In this document: positions 6,923 to 14,844 of the stretch, piece by piece | Layout of the letters: the number at the start of each line of letters is the position of its first letter | How positions within the stretch are numbered: the stretch's first letter is position 1 | Source: Actinomycetes bacterium | GTDB lineage: Bacteria > Actinomycetota > Acidimicrobiia > Acidimicrobiales > RAAP-2 | Length of the DNA: 20,625 bases | NCBI GenBank assembly: GCA_021791145.1 | Contig: JAJYXE010000012.1 | Coordinates: 1-20,625 of the forward strand | Direction: 5' to 3' | Notes under the pieces: model-generated | The model's database searches: none | The model's input: the letters and a program-made list of their open reading frames with translations, nothing else | Told to the model about the DNA's origin: nothing | Program-made: the position numbers and the translations under genes

Positions 6923-8329
6923 ATGCTGGCGGCGATGAGCATGACCATGCCGCATCGGCCGGCGACGCGCTTCTCGGTCGGACAAGGGCGCAACGTCTCG
7001 CGCCGTCCTGCTGCGAAGCCACGGCCCATCCTCGGTCAGGCAGCGCTCGCGGCAGCCGTCGCGGGTCTCGTCGCAGTCGTCGTCCTCGGGGTCGTTCGCG
7101 AGTCGGGAGCCGACCTGCACGCCCGAGGCGGGGTTGCGATGTTCGCAGGAGGCATGGCGGGGCTCGCCGGCATGTACCTCGCTCTCATCCAGCTGCTGCT
7201 GATCGGCCGGATACCCCAGCTCGAGCGGCTCCTCGGACAAGACGGGCTCCTGCGCGTGCACCGGCTCCTCGGACCCTGGCCGATCGGGCTGCTCGTCTTG
7301 CACGCCGTCGTGATCACGATCGGGTTCGCCCAAGCCGCCCACAGCGGGTTCCTCCATCAGCTCGCGGTCTTCCTCGGATCCTATCCGGACATGCTCGCGG
7401 CGACGGTCGGGCTCGCGCTCATGGTCGTGGCCGGCGTCGCGTCGATCGGCGCGCTCAGAAAGCGGATGCGGCGCGAGACGTGGTGGGTGATCCACCTCTA
7501 CATGTACCTCGCGCTCGCGCTGTCGTTCGCGCACGTCCTCGCGCTCGGTCCCACGTTCGTCGGGCACCCCCTCACCCAGGCCATCTGGGCCTTCGTCTGG
7601 GCGTCGACGGCCGGGGTGGTGCTCGTGTTCCGCGTCGTGGTACCGCTGTCTCGGTCGATCCGCCATCGTCTTCGCGTCGCAGAGGTCCACCAAGAAGCCC
7701 CGGGCGTCGTCTCGGTGATCTGCACCGGGCGGCACCTCGAGCGGCTGCGCATCTCTGGGGGCCAGTTCATCGCCTGGCGCTTCCTCCGGCGCGGGCTTTG
7801 GTGGCAGGCGCACCCCTACACGGTCTCTGCCCTACCCCGCCCGCCGTACCTGCGGCTCACCGTGCGCCAGCTCGGCGACCATTCCTCGGCTGTCGCACGG
7901 CTCCGTCCCGGCACGCGGGTCGCGATCGAGGGTCCCTACGGCGCAGTCACCTCCGACAGCCGCCTGCACGAGAAGGTGGTCCTCGTCGCCGGCGGCATCG
8001 GCATCACCTCCATCCGCTCGTTGCTCGAGGACCTCCCGAAGAGCGCCCGGCCGATCGTCATCGTTCGCGCCACGAGCAAGGACCAGCTCGTGCTTCGTGA
8101 CGAGACGGCGAAGCTCGTCGAGAAGCTGGGCGGGACGCTCCACGAGCTCGTCGGCCCACGCTCGACGACCGGAGGGACGCGCCGGTTCTTGAAGCGGCTC
8201 GTCCCGGACCTCGGCGAGCGTGACCTCTACGTGTGCGGCCCACCGGGCTTCGTCCGTGACGTGGTCCACGCCGCGCGCGCACTGGGCATGCACCGCCGTT
8301 GTGTGCACTACGAGGAGTACCAATGGTGA
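6923..8329 (+). CDS. Ferric-reductase-like transmembrane flavohaem oxidoreductase
   Basis: The product has 468 residues from ATG 6923; in-frame ATGs at 6935, 6941 and 6947 are alternatives and none has a strong ribosome-binding site. The N-terminal half has several transmembrane helices from about 39 to 240. Histidines suited to haem ligation are H113 (RVHRLLG), H127 (LLVLHAV), H191 (WVIHLYMYLAL) and H204 (SFAHVLA), the ferric reductase-like pattern. The C-terminal half is a ferredoxin-NADP reductase module: HPYTVSALP (298-306) for FAD, VAGGIGITSIRSLL (355-368) for NAD(P)H, and LYVCGPPGFVRDV (435-447). It should move electrons from cytosolic NAD(P)H across the membrane. Context (FMN-binding protein and ApbE downstream) makes the flavinylated protein the likely acceptor rather than iron directly. 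Confidence 0.92.
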   Translation: MLAAMSMTMPHRPATRFSVGQGRNVSRRPAAKPRPILGQAALAAAVAGLVAVVVLGVVRESGADLHARGGVAMFAGGMAGLAGMYLALIQLLLIGRIPQLERLLGQDGLLRVHRLLGPWPIGLLVLHAVVITIGFAQAAHSGFLHQLAVFLGSYPDMLAATVGLALMVVAGVASIGALRKRMRRETWWVIHLYMYLALALSFAHVLALGPTFVGHPLTQAIWAFVWASTAGVVLVFRVVVPLSRSIRHRLRVAEVHQEAPGVVSVICTGRHLERLRISGGQFIAWRFLRRGLWWQAHPYTVSALPRPPYLRLTVRQLGDHSSAVARLRPGTRVAIEGPYGAVTSDSRLHEKVVLVAGGIGITSIRSLLEDLPKSARPIVIVRATSKDQLVLRDETAKLVEKLGGTLHELVGPRSTTGGTRRFLKRLVPDLGERDLYVCGPPGFVRDVVHAARALGMHRRCVHYEEYQW

Positions 8330-8460
8330 GCGTCGCCGACATCACACTGCGACCCGACATCACACTGCGACCCGACATCACACTGCGACCCGACATCACA
8401 CTGCGACCCGACATCACACTGCGACCCGACATTGCACGCCGGCGAGGTGCAGGGCGATGA
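8323..8460 (+). CDS. Candidate 45-residue repeat peptide, (DITLRP)x5, between the redox genes
   Basis: An ATG at 8323 overlaps the ferric-reductase-like gene by 7 bases and has GAGGAG at 8312-8317, five bases upstream, an optimal ribosome-binding site. The frame reads MVSVA, five identical DITLRP hexapeptides, then DIARRRGAGR, and ends with TGA at 8458-8460, sharing ATGA with the FMN-binding protein start. Good Shine-Dalgarno spacing plus coupling at both ends argues for translation. Against it, the peptide resembles no known protein, has no membrane segment, and its content comes from a minisatellite. It may be a genuine small protein, or a coupling ORF that keeps ribosomes moving from one gene to the next across the repeat. 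Confidence 0.5.
   Translation: MVSVADITLRPDITLRPDITLRPDITLRPDITLRPDIARRRGAGR
8338..8432. repeat. Five perfect 18-bp tandem repeats plus a partial sixth
   Basis: The unit GACATCACACTGCGACCC occurs at 8338-8355, 8356-8373, 8374-8391, 8392-8409 and 8410-8427 with no mismatch, followed by GACAT at 8428-8432. There are no spacers, so this is not a CRISPR array. The period is six codons, so copy-number change would keep the mini-ORF frame. Perfect identity implies recent expansion. Confidence 0.97.
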
Positions 8461-8927
8461 AGCGCTACCCGGCCGTCCTCGCGGCCACTGCCGCCGGCCT
8501 CGCGGGCGTGCTCAGCTTCCACACGCAGCGCGCCAGTGTCTTGCTGCCCCGCGCCTCGACCTCCGGCGTCTCCCCCACCTCTCCGCCACCCTCTTCGCGC
8601 AAGCACGCGACACCCACGTCCCCTCCAGCGAGGTCCTCGCCGCAAGCCACGACCTCGAGCGCCACGGGCGCCCTCGAGCAGTACGGCTACGGACAGCTTT
8701 CGGTCCGGGTCACCATGTCTGGCGGGAAGATCACGAAGGTGGCCGTCGCCAAGCTGCAGACCGCCGACACATACTCCCAACAGCTGGCCGATTACGTCGT
8801 CCCGGTCCTCGAACGGGAGGTGCTCGCGGCGCAGAGCGCCCGCATCCACGGCCTGACGGGCGCCACCTACACGAGCGCGGCGTACGCGTACTCGGTGCAG
8901 TCTGCGCTCGACAAGCTTCGCAGGTGA
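8457..8927 (+). CDS. FMN-binding domain protein, probable target of ApbE flavinylation
   Basis: The product has 156 residues from ATG 8457, with GAGGTG at 8444-8449. An N-terminal hydrophobic segment (about 4-20) acts as signal or anchor, followed by a Ser/Thr/Pro-rich linker (about 31-71), indicating an extracytoplasmic, tethered domain. The FMN_bind fold follows: YGYGQLSVRVTMSGGKITKVAVAKLQTADTYSQQLADYVVPVLEREVLAAQSARIHGLTGATYTSAAYAYSVQSAL. The T-G-A-T-Y-T-S motif (134-140) matches the consensus around the threonine (T137) to which ApbE links FMN through a phosphoester, as in NqrC and RnfG. The ApbE gene follows with a GTGA overlap. It is probably the outer electron carrier fed by the ferric-reductase-like protein. 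Confidence 0.92.
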   Translation: MKRYPAVLAATAAGLAGVLSFHTQRASVLLPRASTSGVSPTSPPPSSRKHATPTSPPARSSPQATTSSATGALEQYGYGQLSVRVTMSGGKITKVAVAKLQTADTYSQQLADYVVPVLEREVLAAQSARIHGLTGATYTSAAYAYSVQSALDKLRR

Positions 8928-9703
8928 CGCTCCGTTCCAGGCCCGCGCACTCGCTCGTCCACGTCGAGCAGGTGATGGGCACCGCCGTGTCGTTCCACCT
9001 GCGCGTGGTGCCGCCCCGAGCACACGTCGACCTCGACAGCGCGCTCGCCCGGGCCTGCGCGCGGCTCCACGAGGCCGACCGTGTCTTCAGCACCTGGAAC
9101 ACCGGAAGCCCGCTCAGCCGCTTGCGGCAGGGCCGGTTGGCGTTGGGCGAAGCGCCCGAGGAGATCCGCCAGGTGCTCGACCTCTGCGCGTACGTGCGCG
9201 ACCTGTCCGGCGGGTGGTTCGACCCCTGGGCGATGCCTGGCGGCGTCGACCCGACCGGCCTCGTGAAGGGATGGGCGGCCGAGCGCGCGCTCGAGGCGCT
9301 GGCGCTGGGGCCGGTGCTCGCCGCCAGCGTGAACGCAGGAGGCGACGTCGCAGTGCTCGGGCGCCCGGGGGAGGGCGAGACCTGGCGCATCGGGGTCCGC
9401 CACCCTTGGCGGCGAGATGCCCTCGCGTGCATCCTTGCGGTCGAGGACGCGGTGGCGACCTCTGCAACCTACGAGCGTGGAGCGCACCTCGTGGATCCGC
9501 ACACCGGCGAGCGCCACGCGAGCGCTGCGTCGGCGACCGTGGTCGGCCACAGCCTGGCCATCGCGGACGGCCTCGCCACGGCGCTCGCCGTCGGGGGCGA
9601 CGCGGTGCTCGAGCGGATCGCGGCGGTCGCCGGCTACGAGGGATACCTCGTCCGCCATGACGGCACGGAGGCGTGGACCGATGGCATGCCCTTCGCCGAG
9701 TGA
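8924..9703 (+). CDS. apbE: ApbE-family FAD:protein FMN transferase
   Basis: The product has 259 residues from a GTG at 8924 that overlaps the FMN-binding gene stop (GTGA). The enzyme cleaves FAD and transfers FMN to a Thr or Ser of its partner, using Mg2+. Family motifs in order are VMGTAVSFHL (17-26), FSTWNTGSPLSRL (55-67), GGWFDPWAMPGGVDPTGLVKGWAAERAL (96-123), VNAGGDVAVLG (136-146), ATYERGAHLVDPHTGERH (181-198) and SATVVGHSLAIADGLATAL (203-221, with D215 and T219 for metal). It is shorter than typical ApbE because it starts directly at the first strand. No signal peptide is obvious, whereas many ApbEs are lipoproteins, so its side of the membrane is uncertain; a start farther upstream would run into the neighbouring gene. 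Confidence 0.93.
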   Translation: MTLRSRPAHSLVHVEQVMGTAVSFHLRVVPPRAHVDLDSALARACARLHEADRVFSTWNTGSPLSRLRQGRLALGEAPEEIRQVLDLCAYVRDLSGGWFDPWAMPGGVDPTGLVKGWAAERALEALALGPVLAASVNAGGDVAVLGRPGEGETWRIGVRHPWRRDALACILAVEDAVATSATYERGAHLVDPHTGERHASAASATVVGHSLAIADGLATALAVGGDAVLERIAAVAGYEGYLVRHDGTEAWTDGMPFAE

Positions 9704-9837
9704 AGCGCGGAGCCGGACGAAACGCCCCGCGCAACGGCGCCGCAGTGGCTCACGAGGAGCTCAGAGGTCCCTCGGGCGTCCGACCCTCCCCCCGGGTCCC
9801 GTCCAGCCCCGGGCGTCCAAGCCCCACAGGTGCCTCC

Positions 9838-10776
9838 TCAGGCGTAGACGCCGACGCCGACGAGCACCGCCCAGACGATCGCGAGGATCTGGAGCGTCCG
9901 GTCCTCCAATGCGAGGTCGCTGGGCGCCCCGCCGTGCCCGGCGTCGAGAAGCCGAAGGACGTAGAGCACCCCGGTCAGCACCGGGGCGACGGACAGCTCG
10001 ATCCAGACGAGATGGTCGCCGCGGTGCGAGAGCCCAGTCTTGTCGAAGGCCCACAGGCAGTAGGTCGTCGCTGCGCCGGCTGCGCTCATCGTGAGCGCCG
10101 ATCGCAGGAACTGCGGCGAGTACTTCGCGAGCGCGCTGCGATGCAGGCCGCGCCCCTCCCCGAGGGCCTCGTGCTCTGCGGTCCGCTTGCCGACGACGAG
10201 GAAGAGTGCGCTGAACGACGTCACCACGAGGAACCAGCTCGACAGCGGCACGTGGGTGGCCACCCCTCCGGCGATCGCGCGCAGCACGAAGCCCGAGGCG
10301 ACGGCCGTCATCTCGATGACGGGCTCGCGCTTCAGCCAAGCGGAGTAGGAGACGGTCACGGCCACGTAGAAGGCGTCCACCACCATGAGTGGCCATCCCC
10401 CGAGAAGGGCGGCACCCGCGATCCCAGCGCCGAAGAGCAGCACTGCGGCGGCGATCGCAAGGCTGGAAGCGACCCGCCCCGAGGCGACCGGGCGATCGCG
10501 CTTTCGCGGATGGCGCCGATCGGCCTCTGCATCGAGGGTGTCGTTCACGAAGTACGTCGCCGACGACGACGCGCAGAAGACGCCGAACGCGCCGAGCGCA
10601 TGAAGCGCCGGCCCCCCATGCGTCAGGACGCCTGCGGCGCCTGGCGCGACGAAGACGAGCACGTTCTTCGTCCACTGCTTGGGACGGGCGGAGGCGAAGA
10701 GATCCCGCGCCCGACCAGAGAGCGGGCTCTCCTTCGGCTGCACCTCGGTTCCCGCCTGGCCGGTCGCAGCCTCCAT
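9838..10776 (-). CDS. UbiA-family prenyltransferase, probable decaprenyl-phosphate phosphoribosyltransferase
   Basis: The product is a 312-residue polytopic membrane protein. RPKQWTKNVLVFVAP (31-45) and the first Asp-rich motif N78-D-x2-D82-x3-D86 with RRHPRKRDRPVASG (87-100) match the Rv3806c-type enzyme, which transfers phosphoribose from PRPP to polyprenyl phosphate on the way to decaprenylphosphoryl-arabinose for the cell wall. The second motif region is YSAWLKREPVIEMTAVASGFVLRAIAGG (144-171); the acidic position after PVI is Glu (E155), where Asp is common. About eight or nine hydrophobic helices are visible. No arabinan pathway partner (DprE1/E2) adjoins, so the subtype rests on motifs alone. 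It is convergent with apbE. Confidence 0.85.
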   Translation of the reverse strand: MEAATGQAGTEVQPKESPLSGRARDLFASARPKQWTKNVLVFVAPGAAGVLTHGGPALHALGAFGVFCASSSATYFVNDTLDAEADRRHPRKRDRPVASGRVASSLAIAAAVLLFGAGIAGAALLGGWPLMVVDAFYVAVTVSYSAWLKREPVIEMTAVASGFVLRAIAGGVATHVPLSSWFLVVTSFSALFLVVGKRTAEHEALGEGRGLHRSALAKYSPQFLRSALTMSAAGAATTYCLWAFDKTGLSHRGDHLVWIELSVAPVLTGVLYVLRLLDAGHGGAPSDLALEDRTLQILAIVWAVLVGVGVYA

Positions 10777-10900
10777 CGTGATCCCAGGTTACCGAGACTT
10801 CATGACGATCCGATGAGGCAGCTCTCACCGAGGACACGGACCCTCGACACGAGGCCACGAGGAGAGGTCAGGGACGTCAAGTGCGCCACGCGCGACCGGA

Positions 10901-13351
10901 TCAGCTTGATAGGTATCCCACCATCGCGTTCACCGTCGCTGTCGTGATCGCGAGTGTCCCTCCCAAGACGGTCAGCGCGCCCACCTTCTGGCCGTCGCCG
11001 GCGATCCCGGCGGACGACCCGGCGGCCTCGAGGAACGCCTGCAGGTACGGCCCGACTGTCGTGGGGTCCACCGTGAGGAGCAGTGGCTCGGGTGCGTGGG
11101 TGTTCGATCGGCCCGCGCCCGCCGCCACGACTGCCCCCGCGAGCCCGTCGGAGTAGAAGGCACCCTGGGCCACGACGACACTGGACACCGGCGCCCAGTG
11201 GAGGCCGGCTGCGCTGAGCTCGAAGTCCGCCGCCTGGACCGCGGTGTCCGTGTAGTTCTTGCCCGCCACCCGCAGCACCGAGACGCCCAGGCCTTCCAGG
11301 TCCGAGACGACCGCATTGGAGACCGCGAGCGGGCCGCCCGTCACGATGACCTGCTCGATTCCGAGCTTCTTGATCGCTGTGGCCGCTTGCGGGGACAGCG
11401 CCCCGGGTGTGGTGAGCAGGATGGGGAAGTGCTCGTCGTAGGAGATCACGCTTGCGGACTCCGCGTCTTGGAAGGAGGTCCCGGTCGCAAGGATCGCCGT
11501 GGGCAGTGTCCCGGAAGCCGCCGATGCAGAACCTGCGCCCGCGGTGTCGTTGAACTTGCCCGTCCCTCCTGTCGCGTTGGTGCCGCCGTACGCGCCTGCC
11601 ACATCGACATGGCCCACGAAGCTTGGGCTCACAGAGACCGCGACTGTCTCCGCGGTTGCGTACGCGGATTGACCGTAGATCCGGGTCACCTGAACCTTCT
11701 GGCCGGTCGTGGTCTTGCCGCCGCACGCGTAGACCGGCAGCGCCTCGAGCGAGCTCACCACTGTCGCCGACACCGCCAACGGTCCGCCCACCACGTAGAC
11801 GTGGGAGATTCCTTCGTCTTGGATCGCCGTCTTGGCAGGTGTCGAGAGGCGGCCGGTCGGGGTGAGCAGGGTCCCGGTCCCCAGTGACGCAGCCAGGTAC
11901 TGGCTGGCCAGCGCGTCGGAGTAGCCGTCGTCCCGGGCCAGTACGACCGAGCCGGATGCCGGGCACGCACCGGCGGAAGGTGTGAACTGGTGGGCCAACT
12001 CGGCGGCTGCGGTCGCGTCGGCTGTCTCGCCGAAGATCCGCTCCTGCGCGGAGAAGATCGCGATGCCGCCCGTGCTCACGGTGACCGTGTTCGACTGCGT
12101 CGTGACCACCTGGCTCACGCCCGGTGACAGCCAGATGCCGAAGAACACTGTGGCGATCGTGTTGCCGGTGATGACGGTACCGGCGACGTCTGTCGGGCCG
12201 ACCGCGGCGAAGACCTCGACGCCGGTGGTCTTGGTGATCTTGGCTGTGACTGTGCCAGGTCCCCGTGTCGGGCCGGCATGCAGCGCGTCGTTCGTGAAGG
12301 TGTTGTCGATCACCTTGTTGCCCTTCGTGTCCTGCAGTGGCGCGTGGCTGTGGATGGTCATGCCCGGCATGCCGTTGCCGCTCGCAGTGTTGTGCTCGAA
12401 GGTGTTTGTGTAGACCGCGGTGCCCGGGAACGGCGTCGCCGCGAGCAGCCCCGCGGCGCCGTTGCCGTCGGCGGTGTTGCCCTCGACCGTGTTGCCGTAC
12501 ACGCCTCCCGCCGTCGGATCGGGCTTGCCCGTTGTTGGTCCGCTCGTGTGGACCGCTGTGGCGTTGTGACTGGCGAGGGTGATCCCGCAGTCGCCGGGGT
12601 TTGTCGACACCTGGTTTGTAGAGATCGTGTTTGTGAAGTTCGGGCCGAGCTCGTCGGTGACGAGGATCCCGCCCCAGTTCTTCGACACGACGTTCCCGTG
12701 GACCATGGAGTGCGAGACGCTCATGAGGTGCAGACCTTCGCCGTAGTCGCTCTCAGGTGTCGGTGTCTTGCACAGCGTTGTGGCATCCGCCTTGTGCAAC
12801 GCGGCTGTGGTCGCACACTTGTCGTTTGTCACGACGTGGTCTGTCAGGATCGAGACCTTCGAGACCGTGGCAGGCTTCGGCGCTGTGGGCGCAGGCGAGA
12901 CGAGTATGCCCGAGCGCGCGGCGTTCTCGAACGTGACGTCCTTCACCACGGCTGTGCTGGCCTGCTCGACAAGGCCGAACTGCTCACCGGTGGCTGTGAC
13001 CACGACTGTCGTCGGATGTGTCGCAACGCCTTCGACCGTGACCGGTTTCGTGATCGTGTTCGACGTCCCCGCGGGGTTCGCCGACTCCTTGTACGTCCCT
13101 GCCGCAAGCGAGACGGTGTCACCTGCGGCGGCCTGCGACAGTGCGAACCCGAGGCTCCCGCAGGGATGTGCCGCTGTCGTGCAGCTGCCCGATGTCACCC
13201 CGCCCTGAGCGACGTGGAGCACGACGGGAGCTGTCGCGGCCTCGGCCGTCCCCGACAGTGCAAGTGCTGCGCCGGTGCCGGCCAGCGCTCCGAGGGGCAG
13301 TGCAAGGGCCACCAGCGCCACGAGCGTGCGCGGAGCTCCTCGCCTCACCAT
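10901..13351 (-). CDS. Exported beta-helix protein with three cell-wall-binding type 2 repeats
   Basis: The product has 816 residues from ATG 13351 (AAAGGGG seven bases upstream; a second ATG six bases earlier is too close to it). A signal peptide spans about 1-38 (VRRGAPRTLVALVALALPLGALAG... AEA). Residues about 40-435 read as a right-handed parallel beta-helix: pectin-lyase-like short turns such as NTFEHNTASGNGMPGMTIHS, GNTVEGNTADGNGAAGLLA and GNTIATVFFGIWLSP. Three putative CW_binding_2 repeats follow (about 437-537, 556-690, 694-816), each with a VxxGGxLAxxxxVxxxL core (VVGGPLAVSATVVSSL, VTGGPLAVSNAVVSDL, VLGGTLAITTATVNAM). It is likely an adhesin-like or polysaccharide-binding surface protein held to the wall. 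Thr codon ACA is unusually frequent for this region, especially in the beta-helix half. Confidence 0.92.
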   Translation of the reverse strand: MVRRGAPRTLVALVALALPLGALAGTGAALALSGTAEAATAPVVLHVAQGGVTSGSCTTAAHPCGSLGFALSQAAAGDTVSLAAGTYKESANPAGTSNTITKPVTVEGVATHPTTVVVTATGEQFGLVEQASTAVVKDVTFENAARSGILVSPAPTAPKPATVSKVSILTDHVVTNDKCATTAALHKADATTLCKTPTPESDYGEGLHLMSVSHSMVHGNVVSKNWGGILVTDELGPNFTNTISTNQVSTNPGDCGITLASHNATAVHTSGPTTGKPDPTAGGVYGNTVEGNTADGNGAAGLLAATPFPGTAVYTNTFEHNTASGNGMPGMTIHSHAPLQDTKGNKVIDNTFTNDALHAGPTRGPGTVTAKITKTTGVEVFAAVGPTDVAGTVITGNTIATVFFGIWLSPGVSQVVTTQSNTVTVSTGGIAIFSAQERIFGETADATAAAELAHQFTPSAGACPASGSVVLARDDGYSDALASQYLAASLGTGTLLTPTGRLSTPAKTAIQDEGISHVYVVGGPLAVSATVVSSLEALPVYACGGKTTTGQKVQVTRIYGQSAYATAETVAVSVSPSFVGHVDVAGAYGGTNATGGTGKFNDTAGAGSASAASGTLPTAILATGTSFQDAESASVISYDEHFPILLTTPGALSPQAATAIKKLGIEQVIVTGGPLAVSNAVVSDLEGLGVSVLRVAGKNYTDTAVQAADFELSAAGLHWAPVSSVVVAQGAFYSDGLAGAVVAAGAGRSNTHAPEPLLLTVDPTTVGPYLQAFLEAAGSSAGIAGDGQKVGALTVLGGTLAITTATVNAMVGYLSS

Positions 13352-13678
13352 GTGCATTCCCCTTTCTTTTCCTTCCTCAAGCTCCTCGAGCTTCGAAGTG
13401 ACCGATTCCTCGGAGCAGAGCCCGCCCGGGACGTTCCCTACAATGCGGCGGCTCGCCGGCACTTCGTCCATCGGACCGACGCGCTCGTCTCGGTGGATGC
13501 GAACGCCGACCGCGCCCCACCCCTTTCGAAAGCCCAACTCCGCCAAGTCCGCCTCCGTTCATAGCCCCAGTCCTGCCTGCGATGCAAGTACCAGGTGTGA
13601 AGGCATGAGAGCGGACCCGGGCGCGACAACCGGACGGAGGTGGCCACCCCCGGCGCCGCTCACGGCTTCCAGGTCAGC
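13352..13678. other. 327-bp intergenic region upstream of the beta-helix gene
   Basis: No gene is supported here; open frames in it are Arg-rich and overlap each other. It must carry the leader, and probably the promoter, of the beta-helix gene (minus strand). A 6-bp-stem inverted repeat, AAGCTC-CTC-GAGCTT, lies at 13379-13393, about 30 bases before the start codon, followed by a purine-rich run on the minus strand leading into the ribosome-binding site. No promoter boxes were convincing. Confidence 0.6.
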
Positions 13679-14212
13679 TCAGGCCCTTCGGCAGGAGGCG
13701 GGCTCCGGCTGCCCGGGCGACCACCACGGGCGGGTGACGCCTTCGGCCCCTCGGGTCGGCTGCCCGCTGTGCCCGGCGCGTCGGAGCACCGACGTCGCCT
13801 GGTAGTCCTTCGAGGGCCCTCGGACGCGCCACTCCTCGACGAATGCGTCGGACGCGTGGACGCGCCAGGTGATCTGGTACCGGTCGTCGCCGCAGAGGTG
13901 CACGGCCCGGCCTCGGCCGCTCCGCAAATCGCACTCGAGGAAGGCTCGCCGGTCGTCGAACTTGATGGCGACGACCCCATCTGGACGCCTCACGCAGATG
14001 AGCTTCCGACGTGCGTCGCCTCGGTACGCTCCGATGCGCAGCTCCCCGAATTCGCAATAGGTCGCCGTGAACTGGTCGTCGCTCCCGATCGGCGCCATGT
14101 CGACCACCCCGCTGAACGATCCGGACCTTTCCAGGCGATGGTCCACGAACGTCCTTTGCACCCGCCACCTCCCGAGCAGGTACCCGTAGGTGTCGGCGAT
14201 CTCGGCGATCAC
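13679..14212 (-). CDS. DUF6314-family protein
   Basis: The product is about 177 residues if it starts at the GTG at 14212, 22 bases after the bioY stop; no clear ribosome-binding site is seen, so the start is tentative. The core matches the DUF6314 pattern: YLLGRWRVQRTFVDHRLERSGSFSGVVDM (11-39), TATYCEFGELRIG (49-61), GVVAIKFDDRRAFLECDLRSGRGRAVHLCGDDRYQITW (79-116) and EEWRVRGPSKDYQATSVLRR (127-145). It reads as an all-beta, lipocalin-like barrel in the cytoplasm. Function is unestablished. It is the last gene of the oxidoreductase-bioY unit. A roughly 30-residue C-terminal tail is Pro/Gly/Trp-rich and unconserved. Confidence 0.8.
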   Translation of the reverse strand: MIAEIADTYGYLLGRWRVQRTFVDHRLERSGSFSGVVDMAPIGSDDQFTATYCEFGELRIGAYRGDARRKLICVRRPDGVVAIKFDDRRAFLECDLRSGRGRAVHLCGDDRYQITWRVHASDAFVEEWRVRGPSKDYQATSVLRRAGHSGQPTRGAEGVTRPWWSPGQPEPASCRRA

Positions 14213-14234
14213 CGTGCGCGGGGGCTGGCGCGGC

Positions 14235-14831
14235 TCATCGGGCGCCGCGCTCGGCTCCCAGGAGCCTCCATGCTCCCGGGAGCGCGACCGCGGCCAGCGC
14301 GGCCTTGATCGCGTCGCCCGCCAAGAAGGGGACGAAGCCGAGCGAGATCGCTCGGGCGGCACCGACGTGCAGGCTCAGCGCGAGCCACGTCACACCCCAC
14401 AAGTAGATCACGAGCTCCCCGGCGACCATGGCCGGGACGCTCCTCGAGACCGAGCGATCGGCTCCGCGCTGCGCGAGGTAGCCGCAGAGCGCCGCGCACA
14501 GCACGAAACCGACGATGTAGCCGAACGACGCGCCGACGTAGCCATGCGCGTGGTCGGCGAACCATGGGACGCCCGCCACGCCAGCGACCGCGTAGAGCGC
14601 CATCGCGGCTGCTCCGCGTCGCCACCCGAGCACCGTTCCCGAGAGCAAGACGCCGAGCGTCTGCCCCGTGATCGGCACCGGAGTGAAGGACAGACGGATC
14701 GACACCTGCGCCAGCAGCCCGACGACGCCCGCAGCACCGACCACGAGCAGGATGTCGCGGAAAAGAGTGCCGGGGACGAGGTCGCCGAGCACGAGGGGCT
14801 TGCGTCCGTGGAGCGCCACGGCGTCCGACAT
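14235..14831 (-). CDS. bioY: BioY, biotin-binding membrane component of an ECF transporter
   Basis: The product has 198 residues; the ATG at 14831 has a strong GAGGAGGTG eight bases upstream. BioY binds biotin in the membrane and works alone or with ECF ATPases. Hallmarks are RLSFTPVPITGQTLGVLLSGTVLGWRRGAAAMALYAVAGVAGVPWFA (46-92), GYIVGFVLCAALCGYLA (104-120) and the C-terminal GFVPFLAGDAIKAALAAVAL (165-184). About six hydrophobic segments are present. No ecfA or ecfT genes adjoin. Its start lies 13 bases after the oxidoreductase stop, indicating one operon. No biotin-repressor site was recognised. Confidence 0.95.
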   Translation of the reverse strand: MSDAVALHGRKPLVLGDLVPGTLFRDILLVVGAAGVVGLLAQVSIRLSFTPVPITGQTLGVLLSGTVLGWRRGAAAMALYAVAGVAGVPWFADHAHGYVGASFGYIVGFVLCAALCGYLAQRGADRSVSRSVPAMVAGELVIYLWGVTWLALSLHVGAARAISLGFVPFLAGDAIKAALAAVALPGAWRLLGAERGAR

Positions 14832-14844
14832 GGGCGTCACCTCC

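Noticed and set aside
8338..8432. Short direct repeats as a possible CRISPR array
   Set aside because: The 18-bp units abut with no unique spacers and no cas genes are near, so it is a tandem minisatellite.
9705..9732. Possible terminator after apbE (GCGCGG ... CCGCGC)
   Set aside because: Six-base stem with a 16-base loop and no T-run; too weak in DNA this GC-rich.
10842..10854. CCTCG-ACA-CGAGG hairpin after the beta-helix gene
   Set aside because: Only five base pairs and no T-run; expected by chance.
13352..13678. Extra gene or N-terminal extension of the beta-helix protein to 13546
   Set aside because: The extension lacks a signal peptide at its start, and AAAGGGG plus the signal sequence place the start at 13351.
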